Below, piece by piece: positions 25,301 to 37,380 of a stretch of DNA of 64,000 nucleotides. The stretch spans positions 67,680,984-67,744,983 of the forward strand of contig NC_088300.1 of assembly GCF_032854445.1 (NCBI RefSeq). Direction: 5' to 3'. Position numbers and translations under genes: made by a program. Every line of letters begins with the position of its first letter. Position 1 is the stretch's first letter. Under the pieces are notes generated by a model. That model was not told the DNA's origin. It was given only the letters and a program-made list of their open reading frames with translations, and searched no databases. Origin of the DNA: Liolophura sinensis. Taxonomy: Eukaryota > Mollusca > Polyplacophora > Chitonida > Chitonidae.

Positions 25301-26855
25301 CGTGGATTTTTTTTATATTCACCTATAAATAGACTCTACTGCAAAAGACAACACTGGATCAAATGTATACGGGCATCGATCATTTGTCTCGCATATGGTA
25401 TAAAAGGCAAGCCTTTTCCTGTCAGTGGCGTTGCACAATCGAGATATTGCTGTTCAAAGAGAGCAAAATCGCGCACACTGACAAAATTGAAAGCTCCGCC
25501 ACGTAATCAATTTGCACCAGTCAGGTGCGAGTTATTTCTATGTCTCAAAAATGCACCGGTTTCCACTGACGTACGAGTGTGGTACGAGTGAGGCGACACC
25601 GTGTTTCTGGTTTCTCTAACATGGCGTATGCCATGGTCTAGTAAGAAGTCCAGGTTAAAGGATGTGTTACCAAACACGTCAAACATGCGTTGTCTGTTGT
25701 TCTAGGCCTTGATTTGTGGTGATTTTCTAGGCCCAGTTTATGGTGAGATGTACATTTCTGGCTCGTTAGATTGAGCTGTAGTTTATCAAGCCTCAGTACG
25801 TGTGTCGGCTAGGGTAGGATTTGTTTGCCGCACACGCGCCAGCAATTGGCAAGACGGGATTACCGAACATGCAGGGCCGTGGAATGAGGGGGAGGAGGTA
25901 CGTGTGTGACATAATAGGTCTGGGCAATTCTCATCGAGCGCGGCATGCGGTCACTGAGGTCATAACCCTTTCAAGGAGACTTAACGCTCTCTCCAGCCAT
26001 GTCTACATTATTCCATTGACCGCTGACCACGGTTAGAGGTCGATCGCGGGTCAGTGTTATGTCATCGTGTAAGTGGTATGACGAGCATCTGGTTAGCATG
26101 GGCCATTAGTCGGCTCCGGCTACGTCATTAGCTAATGAGTTTGAGGATGACAAGGGAGATAACAAGCCGCAGTCGGTGATTAATCTCGTGCAGTACGTGA
26201 TATAAACGTCTACAATTCTTATCCGCAGAAAAATTAAAGCTTTGATCTCTCTATTTTATGACACACGGTCACGTGTTACGGCACACGTCAGTGATATAAC
26301 ACGTGGGGAGAGAATATTTACTCAGCGGCAAGAAATACAAAACCTGACATGGATCATGTCTTAGACAAAATAGCGCCCGAGAATATGAAGCGATATACGC
26401 GCTGCCTCGAGGTGCGCTTACCTTTTTGTACAAAGATGGTGACAACTATACCATGCACGCTCAAACCGTGTAGCAGCACTCGGATACCAACAAATGTAAC
26501 AATCTCCAGGATTTTTTAAGCTATAGATGGTGTTCATTATATACAGTTTACTACTGCTGGTACAGTACTACAGCATCAAGTTTTTCTTGCTACAGACAGA
26601 AGTGTTTCTTCAAGATATTGTTTTCAAGAAATTCATGTGAAAGTGAAATTCACGTAACTATAATGGTGAAATCACGCTTTAGCGCGAGATTTACATGTCA
26701 TCAGATTGACTCATGAGTCACGTGTTAGTCCCTATATCATTTTGAATACTATACTCACGTTCGGAATCGAGATTTCACATTACATCTTGAAATGTACCCA
26801 TTTTCTTTTTAAAATTTTATTGTATCACGTACATTTATTCGATTTAGTCTCGGCT
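19331..26855. other. No supported gene in about 7.5 kb
   Basis: The longest frames are 22169-22492 (107 codons), 22561-22923 (120 codons) and 25220-25591 (123 codons), all plus strand. None shows a domain, signal peptide or repeat that I recognise, and dense overlapping frames exist in the same places. No copies of families A, B or C were found. This is the longest stretch in the window without a recognised repeat, so conserved non-coding elements or exons could lie here unseen. Confidence 0.45.
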
Positions 26856-26950
26856 GTCGACAGCGAATCTCGTATATTCCCTAAGCGTCTCTGTCTGTCT
26901 GCAATATGTCAACAGCGAATCTCGTATATTCACGAAGCGTCTGTCTGTCC
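26856..26950. repeat. Tandem duplication of about 53 bp
   Basis: GACAGCGAATCTCGTATATT, then AAGCGTCTCTGTCTGTC, is followed 53 bases later by AACAGCGAATCTCGTATATT and AAGCGTCTGTCTGTC. The copies differ at only a few positions, so this is a recent local duplication. Confidence 0.85.
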
Positions 26951-27220
26951 TCCACATAACAGGTCATACATCTGCCGACCATAATTTATAATGTGACAGC
27001 AGGGGTTTTCATTCTAAGATAACATGCTCACTGACACAAGGTGTATTCAGATAATATCACCAAACGTCTTTTTATGACGTATACGAAAACATCTCCGGAG
27101 CAAAGAATTGTTTCAATGTCAGGAATTTCATTATCTATATTTTTTCTGATCTAAACGAACATCCTGTGTTACGTTACCGCTCTATTCCGCCATTTTGCAG
27201 AATGATCTCGTGTTGTATAA
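26951..27220. other. No supported gene
   Basis: Nothing recognised. Confidence 0.4.
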
Positions 27221-27396
27221 CTGCTGGTAATCCTCTCCGGTCATACGTAGGAAGGTCTACCAGCAACCCAGATCGTGGGTTTCCTCCGGGATTAGCTCAG
27301 TTTCCTATACCACCATAACGCTGGCCGTCGTCGTGTATAAACAAAATATTCTTCCACACGGCGTAAAACATAAATCAAATATAATTAAATAAAAAT
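27221..27396 (+). mobile_element. SINE-like repeat family A, body and tail
   Basis: CTGCTGGTAATCCTCTCCGG corresponds to the CATGCTGGCTTCCTCTCC block. It is followed by GGAAGGTCTACCAGCAACC, GATCGTGGGTTTCCTCC, CCACCATAACGCTGGCCG, AAATATTCTTCCACACGG, CGTAAAACATAAATCAAAT and an AT-rich tail. The tRNA-like head is missing. Several substitutions mark it as an older copy. Confidence 0.8.
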
Positions 27397-28019
27397 ATTA
27401 TATTTAACTTACCCACCGTCAAGAAAGAATATATTCCGTTGATGGAAAGATAATATGCCGACTTTTCTTTTTTGTGACAAGTATTTGCTTAACTTCAGTA
27501 TTAATTTTCTCCTTTTCATTGTTTCTCTTTTTAAACATTTCACAGTTAGTTAAATTAATGCAACCTCCAAATATACTTGATCACTGTACGTAATGCCGTG
27601 ACGGTAACCCATCGATTATGCATGGGAGCCATGTATAGCTTCTACGAAGATTATAAAACGGTGGTCTGTGGTCCAAAGATATTGATATATATTGATCATG
27701 TGACATGCAATAACTATTACATATTGTACTTGCTTGTTGTGTGATACGTATACATATAGAAGCCCCAGTCTACATTTCCAGCATGTGTATTATGTAATAT
27801 GCGCGCCATGTGTGCCTCATTTATTGCCCCTCGTCTGATATAGCTGATCAGCTGCGCTGTGGTACAAGCTGATCAACCACACAACATATTGACTCGTCCA
27901 CCCTGCTGTTTTGATCTACTTCTCACTTTTCCAACGCTTCACAAATCTGGGTTACCGACTGGCTGGATGACCTGCCATACACCATCGTCTTCGACCTTTT
28001 CTGAAGGCCATGACATATA
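27397..28019. other. No supported gene
   Basis: Nothing recognised on either strand. Confidence 0.4.
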
Positions 28020-28237
28020 CAACCCAGATGGTTAAAGCGCTACAGCTCCTTGCGACTATACATATCAGGCCATAGGCCACTGAGGTCGCGTGTTCGAATT
28101 TAGCCCAAGCTGGTTTGGCTGGGGCTTTAAGTCAGGAGGTTTGTCAGGTAACTGAGAGAGGCTCGTGGTTTATTCCACCCATAAACCTGTCCAAGGTTAA
28201 GGAGCACCGGGATAAATACCGAATAAATTTATAAAGT
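28020..28237 (+). mobile_element. tRNA-derived SINE-like repeat family C, near full length
   Basis: ATGGTTAAAGCGCTACAG near 28030 resembles an A box, and GAGGTCGCGTGTTCGAATTT near 28083 is a B box. The body then reads AAGCTGGTTTGGCTGGGGC, TTTAAGTCAGGAGGTTTGTC and AGGCTCGTGGTTTATTCC, and ends CCGGGATAAATACCGAATAA. Head, body and AT-rich tail match the minus copy at 14981-15200. A family A copy in the opposite orientation follows about 70 bp downstream, so the two lie tail to tail. Confidence 0.7.
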
Positions 28238-28307
28238 GAGGAGTGTCAAATCACTGTATTCTATACTAAACAGTTTTTACACTAGTTTTACCCTCGTCGC
28301 TTCCAAG

Positions 28308-28505
28308 TATATTTATTTATTTGATTGGTGTTTTACGCCGTACTCAAGAATATTTCACTTACACGACGGCAGCCAGCATTATGACGACGGCGACACAGCC
28401 CGGTGGAATCCCACGACCATCCGAGCTCGACTTGAACTCACAGCGACCGCATTGGTGAGAGGCTGCTGGGTCATTACGCTGTGCTAGCGCGCCAACAACT
28501 CAGAA
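28308..28505 (-). mobile_element. SINE-like repeat family A with tRNA-like head
   Basis: In the plus direction it reads ATTTATTTATTTGATTGG, TGTTTTACGCCGTACTCAAG, AATATTTCACTTACACGACG, GCAGCCAGCATTATGACG, CCACGACCATCC, GACTTGAACTCACAGCGACC, GAGAGGCTGCTGGGTCATTA and CGCTGTGCTAGCGCGCCAAC. Reversed, this is a tRNA-like head (a B box around GAGTTCAAGTC) followed by the body and an AAAT tail. It is one of the most complete copies here. The block covering CTTCCTCTCCGGCC is deleted. Confidence 0.85.
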
Positions 28506-31500
28506 CAATCAACAGGTCCATGTTGGTACATGTGAACGGTGTATATACACATGTATCATTGTAATGTTACTTTGCACATTGTTATGTATACACAATATTT
28601 CATGCGATGTGTCACATTGTATGATTATGGCTAAACTCGTGCGAAAAAGCCATACACCTTAATAGCCCATGTTCCGCTCTCTGCGTTCGCTTTACAACAG
28701 TGCCACCACTATTAAATTTTGTACAGAAATCTTGAAGTCACTGGTGCCCCCGTGATGGGGCAGGAAGTGATGTCAGAAAGCACAAAAGTTCCTTCTCAAC
28801 CATTGTTTCTGTTAATAATTGCTACACATACATTCTTATTAAATGAAGTATAGGCCTAAGCAGAACATGATTCTAATCAACAAGTGAAACAATTTTATTG
28901 ATGACTGCCGGTTAAATAGTTCCGCGTGAGGACACCAGTCGTGAGGCTATAAGTCTGCGTGCGTCGCACAGCCTCAAAAGGTCAAGCTTGTCTAGTGGTG
29001 GCAGTGATTTAAAGTGAGTAAAGAGCCGCACATGCACTCTAAGGAGTATGGCGAAAAACACGTTATATAGATGTGTTTCAAGCTTTTCAGACGTCAGCCG
29101 CTCGAGTGATCCGAATCTCCTATATAATTGTCGTGACCATGTTGATGGAGCCTTCGTGGCCCGAGACCACACTGTATATCATCTGCTAATATTATCATAC
29201 CACTTTATTTTTTATCTCCTTTCATGCTAGTTTTTTTTTTTTTTCATCTTGAAAGACACATCCTGAGACAATGCGCTGATTGTGTGACAGGATGACGTGT
29301 CGTCTCATTCACAGTTTACATCTGGCGTGGTTTGGTGGCGGAAGTGGCAGATACGCACCGTTATGCTGACGCACCTCAGGGACGTTCACAGACGTCAGGT
29401 TATGGTCAGGTCTGTCCGTAAACGTGCACATGTACAGTCAGGCTCGGATTATAACGTCAATTAGAGCCCAGGTGTGGGAACCCCCGGGGTGGCCGTCCTT
29501 GGACAGATATCCAGAGCAGTCTGACCTAGTTCTATGGAGTCAGGGTGACGTGAACGTATACGTATAAGTAGAGACATTAGCTGATATATATGGAGATTAT
29601 CACGTAGTCCGTCTTGGTTTTTTTCCCCTGTTGTACGGCGCACACTCCGATAAGAGGTCATTTTCAGATGTTCCACTTGGCAACCTTTCCGCCATAAACA
29701 GCTTGTGTAGTCACGTAGTACATAGCAATATGATCTCGATGTAACTTTATGGCACTCCAAGAAAGGAAACGCAAAAAGAAAAAAAGAACGAAAAGAAATC
29801 TGTTTGACCCAGATACCCCCTATACGCGGCATTTCTGATAACGACATTTCAACTCAAACTGCACACGCGACATTTCGGCAGACGACATTGTAGCACATGA
29901 TGATTTGGTAATTGTCTCTTACCTGTATTTATATAGGGTGAATGTTGAATGCAAGACATAATCACTATATTTGGGGTATCAAGTCCACGAAATGTCGAGT
30001 GCCGAAAAGTGCTGACAACTCTCCCACCACCCCACACACCACCTTGCATATGCAGGTATTTCAGTATTATAGTGCGTCATACATTTGTCATTAAAGTCAG
30101 CATTACCAGTCTTCCCCGCCCCCATGCAATCTATAGGTGGAAAGTGACTAACACAGTGATGACCTTAATCCTATTTGTACATGCAGTAACCTGGATTAAC
30201 TCTGACGTGCAGACATGAGAAGTAGACATCACGTATCACGTGTACCTTATGCCCAGGTCTTCAGAGTTATAAGTATATATGTATGGGTGATTGAGGTAAT
30301 ATATGGATTTATTTGGTGAATATATTCATAAATATTTAATATCCACACGAAAACAGACATACATCTGTATGAGTGTATTGTAGCGAATTGTCCAAGCGAA
30401 TTGTAGCGAATTGATGTATGGAAGACAAATTGGTCGAACCGATCGTTCGTTATAATTCAAGACAAAGCGAACAAATGTCAAAATGTTAAAAGGGTTCGAG
30501 AAAAACTGTAGTATGTTCTTACGCTTCGTTAACAAACCTGAGGTATGTACATAGTTAGAAATTGAGATGGACAAAGGTGAAATGTCTACGTTGAAATATT
30601 GTATGCCTGTCACTCGGGGCCACCTTACTCCCCCTCCCCTGGGTATTTTGGTTGTGTGGGCGTTGAAAAACTCCAATTAATTATAGCCACTAAAGACCCC
30701 TTTTAAATGCTTCTCTCATACTAACATATGCGTGCATGCAGGAATGTAAGTGGTATGAGTGTATTTGTGGGTACAAGCTACCTAGTATATACAACACTAC
30801 ATGTTTATGGAAATATAATTGCTTGCACATTTCTTCTCTGAATAATAATTTATGAACTCTGTATCACGTTATTTAAATTTTAAATACCTACATTACCCAC
30901 TTACACAGACCTATAGCAATATGGTGGGTTTTGTGTGTGGGCTGTGTTAGGTGGCACTGTATATGTTCACTGAGGTTCCCGTTTAACAGGAAATGCCGTA
31001 GCTACCTTCGGTCTCCGCTACACGTGCACGTTACAGGACATGTGCTCATTGCTGATTTCATCATAGAATAATATAGTTATACGCTGACGTGCACTTCCCT
31101 GTGGGTGTGCACTTTTGAAATAGATTATCATAGGAGTGTTATAGGCGTGCCTGTTTTCAGAAAATTTTTGTCTTGAGTTGATATAGTTTGAACTTTCTAA
31201 TGATCCGTTATGTACGTCATTTCACAGTACTATAGTTTATCGCGTGTATATACGTGTATATATACTACACTGAGTTAAAGTTTGTTTTGTAACTTAAACA
31301 CTTACCACGTGATTTTAATGAATTGAAAATGGATTCTATCGACGTTTAAGTACATACGGAAACACATCAGAAATTGAAGAGGTACAGCGTTACACGAGGA
31401 AATAGTACAGTATTTCCGTGAACTCTACTATATACATATGTGTGTATCCATATGTAAGTCTTTAATGATATCCCTAATGTTTGGGTATAATATACACTAA

Positions 31501-31699
31501 TTAATATGTACTAAAATGTGATTTACACCCCCACCTTCGTTCAGACAGCTACTCTAACGTTTTTTGTTTGCATGGTCATTTATTTCGCTACATATCTCCA
31601 TAACTTTTACGTTGTTCAAGAATTTCTCACTTTTTCTGTCCAGTCAAAGAAAGGAATTAAGCTTTTGACGCCTTTTGACTTTCCGTTTCTCTGATTAGG
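28506..31699. other. No supported gene in about 3.2 kb
   Basis: The longest frame is 128 codons on the minus strand (29461-29847), without a recognisable domain. Short repeated GTAGCGAATTG strings occur near 30379-30415. No family A-C copy is identified with confidence; TTCAAGAATTTCTCAC near 31615 only weakly resembles the family A body. Confidence 0.45.
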
Positions 31700-31835
31700 C
31701 CAGGTCTTTCGCTAGACACTTGTCCAGTCCGATTGCCTAGAGTAGGAGCCACACCAGCGAGAATTGGATTCGAGTGTACGACCTCACTGACATGGGACTG
31801 CGTTGAGAACAACGTTCTTCTTCCCCTAGCCAGCA
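31700..31835 (-). mobile_element. Family C SINE-like fragment (head region)
   Basis: On the minus strand: GTCAGTGAGGTCGTACACTC followed by GAATCCAATTCTCGCTGG. This matches the B-box head of family C (GAGGTCGTGTGTTCGAATCC). The body to the left is weakly preserved and the tail is not recognised. Confidence 0.55.
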
Positions 31836-32533
31836 ATGGACCAAAATCTTATGAAAAATGACGGTTGTGGCTGCCTATAAGGACTGTGTATATACATGGA
31901 TGGGACACATGCTATGTGTATATACATCAGCCATTTATCACTGTGATCAATGCAATCGCACAATGATAAGACTTTTATACTGCTGGTTGTCATGCCATGT
32001 GACGCTTGTTTCAAGTGCTGACAGCATTCGCTATTATGTGGGTCAGGTGAGGTCTCAGCACGACCCAGTTGGAAACAGGCTTGCCGCTGCTATTTGTATT
32101 CCGCTATTTTCAGACACACCTAAGCCCTGTACAAATCAGGAAGTGTTTAATGTTCAAATGCCAGGTTTCTAATTTCAGAGCCTGACGTCACTTCGACACA
32201 CAATTATGGCACCCCCTTAATTAACGTCAGTGGCCTACAGTAGCAACCCTTTTTTTAAAACTTTGACGACAAATATTAACGCTTTGATACTATAATTATA
32301 ATACATACAGTAACATGCAGTTTAGCCAACTTGCCACGGGAAGTGTGAAATTTGGCCAGATTGTGGTGTAGATTTTTTCCAGACGTTTCTCTCATCGATT
32401 CGCGGTCTGATATCAAAGGTTAATGGAAGAGTGCTGCGATAATCCGTCACTGACTCCCACATTAGGAATATGTAATATTTATCACAGAGGAGAAAAAAGT
32501 CTCTCCAGGACTGGAACTCTTCAAATATCCAAC
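31836..32533. other. No supported gene
   Basis: Overlapping frames on both strands (31826-32172, up to 104 codons) have no recognisable domain. Confidence 0.4.
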
Positions 32534-33371
32534 GGGACAGTGACGCATATACCGCCCCTATAGCCCTGGGACAGTGATGCATATGGAGGCCCTACAGGCC
32601 TTGGACAATGACGCATACACTCTCCTATAACCCTGGGACAGGGATGCATATACATGCTCTACAGGCCTGGGACAATGATGCATACAATTTCCTATAGCCC
32701 TGGGACAGTGACGCATATACAGGCCCTACAGGCCTGGAACAAGGATGTATACACTCGCCTATAGCCCTGGGACAGTGATGCATATACAGGCCCTACAAAC
32801 CTGGGACATTAATGCATACACTCTCCTATAACCCTGGGACAGTGATGCATATACATGCTCTACAGGCCTGGGACAATGATGCATACAATTTCCTATAGCC
32901 CTGCGACAGTGATGCACATACATCCTCGACAGGCCTGGAACAAGGATGTATACACTCTCCTATAACCCTGGGACAGTGACGCATATACAGGCCCTACAGG
33001 CCTTGGACAATGACGCATACACTCTCCTATAACCCTGGGACAGTGATGCATATACAGGCCCTACAAACCTGGGACATTAATGCATACACTTTCCTATAGC
33101 CCTGCGACATTGATGCATATACAGGCCCTACAAACCTGGGACATTAATGCATACACTTTCCTATAGCCCTGCGACATTGATGTATATACAGGCCCTACAA
33201 ACCTGGGACATTAATGCATACACTTTCCTATAGCCCTGCGACATTGATGCATATACAGGCCCTACAAACCTGGGACATTAATGCATACACTTTCCTATAG
33301 CCCTGCGACATTGATGCACATACATCCTCTACAGGCCTGGGACAATGATGCATACTCCTCACTATAACCCT
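32534..33371. repeat. 67-bp tandem array, about 12 copies, of two related half units
   Basis: Each unit contains GGGACAGTGATGCATATACA and GGGACAATGATGCATACACT, linked by GGCCCTACAGGCC and TCCTATAGCCC. It looks like a dimer of an ancestral unit of about 33 bp (GGGACA..TGATGCATA). Units starting at 33060, 33127, 33194 and 33261 are exactly 67 bp apart and nearly identical (CCTACAAACCTGGGACATTA shared), which indicates recent homogenisation at the right end. Older, more varied units occupy the left. The 132-codon minus frame ending in the array is repeat-driven. Confidence 0.95.
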
Positions 33372-34290
33372 ACCATTTACACCATGCACCTTACAGCGCT
33401 GAGTATGCTGTATTCTTTCACATGTATGTGTGAACTGCTGTAAACATAATCTGAGCCCGACAGCCCGGCATTCGTACACCAGCCGTAAACCATGGAGGGA
33501 CGCCCAAATCGATAATCGCAAGAACCCATTTCCAGAACAACTTAAAACACCAGTTCTCAAGAATATGTAAGAAATAATATAATAAGGAATAATATAGTAA
33601 TAAATTAGTGGGAGAGAAGCTGTCATCAGCTTTAAATGATGCAGCTAGTGAAGACAGTCAATTATGTAAGCATGGAATCAAATTCAAAATCCAAATTCAT
33701 AGTCCGGGAATATTTTTCAAGTCATCTATAAACACCTGTAATCTGTTGCGCTTTGATTCCAACTTTTGATGAGCACCATGTTGATATAATAAACAAGTAT
33801 ACGTATATAAACCTATATACAGCCCCTAACTCAAGGTGACAGGCAATTACAGATATACAGCTATGATACAGATGGTCAGAGATCCAGAGCATTCTGTCCA
33901 TATTTGTTCACATGAGTGCTATACACTCACTTATCAATAACTTGTAATTGAAAACATCACATTTTACACAAGATCTAACAAATGTTACAAGGCGAGAGAT
34001 GCATGCGTCATATGAAGGACCCATTGGTATATCACTATCCAAGAACGGATAATCCATCCCTTTATTTGTCATATAGACGGCCCAAGAGGACACCTTTGTC
34101 ATCCTTGTACTTAGATACTGTGATACAAATGCTGATGAAGTACATATTCGCGCTATGGGAGTGTGTAAAGTTTGTGTGTGGGGGTAGGGGGTTGGGGGGA
34201 GCTGTTAATCCTTACACTTACCTTGCGCATACATGACACACCTGTTCACCTTTACCAGTACTCATACACTTCTACGTCGGTGGGAAAAAG
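33372..34290. other. No supported gene; G-rich run near 34180-34199
   Basis: No frame is recognised. Three G runs of five or six bases (34180-34199) follow a GT-rich piece and could form a G-quadruplex on the plus strand. Confidence 0.4.
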
Positions 34291-34347
34291 CTTATCTATA
34301 TCTGTCTATCTATTTATCTATCTATCTATCTATTTATCTATCTATCA

Positions 34348-34406
<59 letters not shown>
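34291..34406. repeat. Compound microsatellite (TATC)n then (TA)n
   Basis: TATC units with occasional TTTA interruptions run to about 34346, followed by AATAAA and a pure TA run to 34406. It encodes the low-complexity YLSIYLSI and YIYIYI strings of a spurious frame. Confidence 0.95.
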
Positions 34407-34409
<3 letters not shown>

Positions 34410-35400
34410 GTAGTATGATAGTATATATATATAATGCCTAATAGTTTGACCGTATTTCAGTATTTACCTGTAACATCACCTTTAGACAAGCGACGTGAAA
34501 AGTATATTTGCAGGTGTGTCGAGAGACTAAAATGCGTGTATTGTATGTCGTAACACGCAGACGATTTAAGTGATTAATTGAGTGGCGGAAGAATGCCATT
34601 GTGCGGAGATGGAATCCCATCATGCCACGATCCGCGTGTGTATCTAGCAGCGAGATGGAAGTGTTGTGAGTTCGTTGTAACGGTTTTAACGCGAACCTCG
34701 TATTTGAGGAGCAATCAGACTTGATGAGACAGAGATGGACGTAGCACTGAGTTTAAGTGGGCAATATGGAGTCGCAAACAATAGCTGCACGGACACAGCA
34801 CGCTGTGTATGATACATTTCCGATAGAGCTTGGTGACTCCGAGATGCCTGTTTGTCGGTGTTGCTCTTCCATTGGGGTCATCAAGTACAAAGACTATCCT
34901 CAATTCCGACGATCCAATCAAGCCTACAAATTGCTTGAACTGTGGGGTAATATCTGATGAAGTCGAATTCGTGGAATTGTCGTGTTTTTCCTTAGTGCTC
35001 CAATATTATTTGAGTAAATCGCGGTCACCCCGTTCTCGGCTATTTTTTTTATACTCCTACCCCTCAAGTAACCTATATATCCGGATTTCTAGCGTAAACA
35101 AGAGTATAGTGCATACGCAGCCGTGGTTTATGTATACGTACTGACACAGGAGTACTGAAAACATGAACAAAAGAAATGCGCGTAAAATCGCAAAACACAT
35201 CAACAACATTGACGGAAATGCCATATAAACCCCACTACATTGCCCACAATTATCAAGTCCCTTTATACACGCACTGGTGTCGATTTTTTGAAGCCGAAAA
35301 CAATAACATACAGTAACGACTGTTCTAGGACTATACCGGCCCATGTGTTTCCTTCATCTGTAAGCCTGCCTGACAGCCGTCATATATATAAACATATATA
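34407..35400. other. No supported gene
   Basis: Overlapping frames of 60-104 codons (34757-35344) on both strands. None is recognised. Confidence 0.45.
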
Positions 35401-35452
35401 AATGAAAAATTCTTGAGTAGTCGGCGTTTTAGTCCAACATGTAAATAAATCT
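35401..35452 (+). mobile_element. SINE-like repeat family A, tail relic
   Basis: GAAAAATTCTTGAGTAGTCG, GCGTTTTAGTCCAACATGTA and AATAAATC parallel GAAATATTCTTGAGTACGGC and GTAAAACACCAATCAAATAA. Only about 50 bases remain, with several mismatches. Confidence 0.5.
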
Positions 35453-37259
35453 ATTGGCCGAGCTTAAGACGGCATCAGTCAGGCTTGAGACTGTCAGAGT
35501 AAACATGTATATACAGCCTATATACCATCCCTCCATCGCTGTGTCTATCAGCTGTAATTATTATTCTTGTTTATTTAGTGATTATACATTTTGATTTGTG
35601 TGTTTAAGATATTGATTAAATTAACTGTTGTCGACCGTAATATTAGCATAACCTCTAGAGCATTTGCCTTTTCTTGCAGATGAATGAACTTTCAATAAAA
35701 GTTTTTTTAATGAAAATTTTAACTTTTTGCGGTTTCTTTTTCCTTCTGGAAAATTCCCTCCGGGAAATGGACCTCTTATTTTCCTGGAACCACTAATTGT
35801 CAGCACCTAGCACCAGCGGTGTTATGTTAGTTAAAACTAAGAATTTGTATCCCCATCAGATTTCTGAAGAAACGGAGTAAGGTATAGAACTACATGTAAA
35901 TATGACTGGATATTTGTTTCACCTCCCACGAGAGTGGGTGAAGGCCGTGCAGGGTCTGTATTAAACATTGCAGTTTGACTTCCTTGCACAACCTGTAATT
36001 GAAAACTATGGAAGCTGGACGGCGCCATCTTGACAACATTGCCGCAACCTATTACCGATAACATCGGAGGGTGGGGCAAAGGGTTGAGGGCATGTTACAT
36101 TCACATCAGTAGGGGAGGCGTCTGTCAGAGTGGCCATGTTACGAAGTGATGCTGTGTTGCTGCTTTGATGGGAAGCTATATGTAGAATGTTATTATCATC
36201 ACAACAGGCATCTCCTCTCAATTTCGCTTCGTAGCATTGCAATATCGCTTCATAACTTGGTCTCTGCCTTTCCCTTCCATGTGATTGCATGGTTCAAGGA
36301 AGGCAAGTGGTTCATTTCCTAGAGGGAAAAGCACAGAGGAAAAGACCCCCTCCCGACTAAAAACAAAAAACAACAAAAAAAAAAACACAGAGCTTTCATT
36401 AAAGTATAAAAAAAAGTTCTCTTGAAAACTCATTCAGCTGCATTAAATTAGAACACAACGCTTCGAGGGAAAAGTCAAGTGAATCAGTATCAGGGAACTA
36501 CACTGTGATGTTTCAATGATGGCCCTAACCGACTACCATAGACACCTCCTTTAAACAGCCCAGTACACATATTTACCGATATACCTGCTTAATGACCGGG
36601 GGCGATGGTGGCGTATGTAGCGTACGTCGTGGTCAAGAAACTCAGCGCGGCGAGCAGTGAAATTCCAATCAAACCTTACTCCCCTGCCGTGACTTGGAGA
36701 ACAGCCATAAAGCTCGAGGGGTGAGGTCAATAAACTCTGATTTATCGTATGGTTATTGTCATTCTGCCCCAGTATATACTGGACTGTCTGTTCACTTTCT
36801 ATGAAGGCAGACGGATCAATGGTACATGTTTTCATATACAGATGTCCTTCATTCTACGCAACATATATAGCGTCCAACATACTCTATATTATGTCTAGAT
36901 TTTAGATGAACAGCTATGTTTGGGATGCTCCCAAGAGACAACAAGGAACCAGTTGATATTTAAGAATTGAGAACATTTCTTCAAAGAGGCTACAAGTTTA
37001 TGTATTGATCTTATGTGTTGTACAACAAAGGATAAAACACAATATATCTGAGTTCTTTTATTGTGAATTGGTGGATAATAAAGACCAAGGGTCTTTCACT
37101 GGATGTTTAACATTATGATAGTTTGAAAGTCAAAAGCACCATTTGTGTATATGTACTCCAAACAAGTGTACAAGGTATTCAGGATTCTCCTTGTGCGAGT
37201 GCAATATCCTTTCCACTAAACAACTGTTCATGAATTTTACAACACTTGGTGTGTTATTT
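35453..37259. other. No supported gene
   Basis: Frames up to 95 codons on the minus strand (35837-36835) are unrecognised. Confidence 0.45.
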
Positions 37260-37320
37260 TTATTTATTTATTTATTTGATTTCTGTTCTACGTCGTACCA
37301 AAGAATATTTCACTTTCACT
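37260..37320 (-). mobile_element. SINE-like repeat family A, tail fragment
   Basis: TTTATTTATTTATTTGATTT, CTGTTCTACGTCGTACCAAA and GAATATTTCACTTTCACTTC. This is the tail-proximal end of a minus-oriented copy. Similarity stops before the CGGCCAGCATTATGG block. Confidence 0.65.
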
Positions 37321-37352
37321 TCAATTAATCAAAACTACTGCAGTCATCATCA

Positions 37353-37380
37353 TGTGTGTGTGTGTGTGTGTGTGTGTGTA
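37353..37380. repeat. (TG)n microsatellite
   Basis: About 14 TG dinucleotides in a pure run. Confidence 0.95.

Noticed and set aside
31604-31640. TTCAAGAATTTCTCAC, considered as another family A copy
   Set aside because: Only about 15 bases resemble the body; the tail and flanking blocks are missing.
36022-36032. GCGCCATCTTG, resembling a YY1-type binding site
   Set aside because: A short motif expected about once by chance in 64 kb on two strands, with no promoter context.
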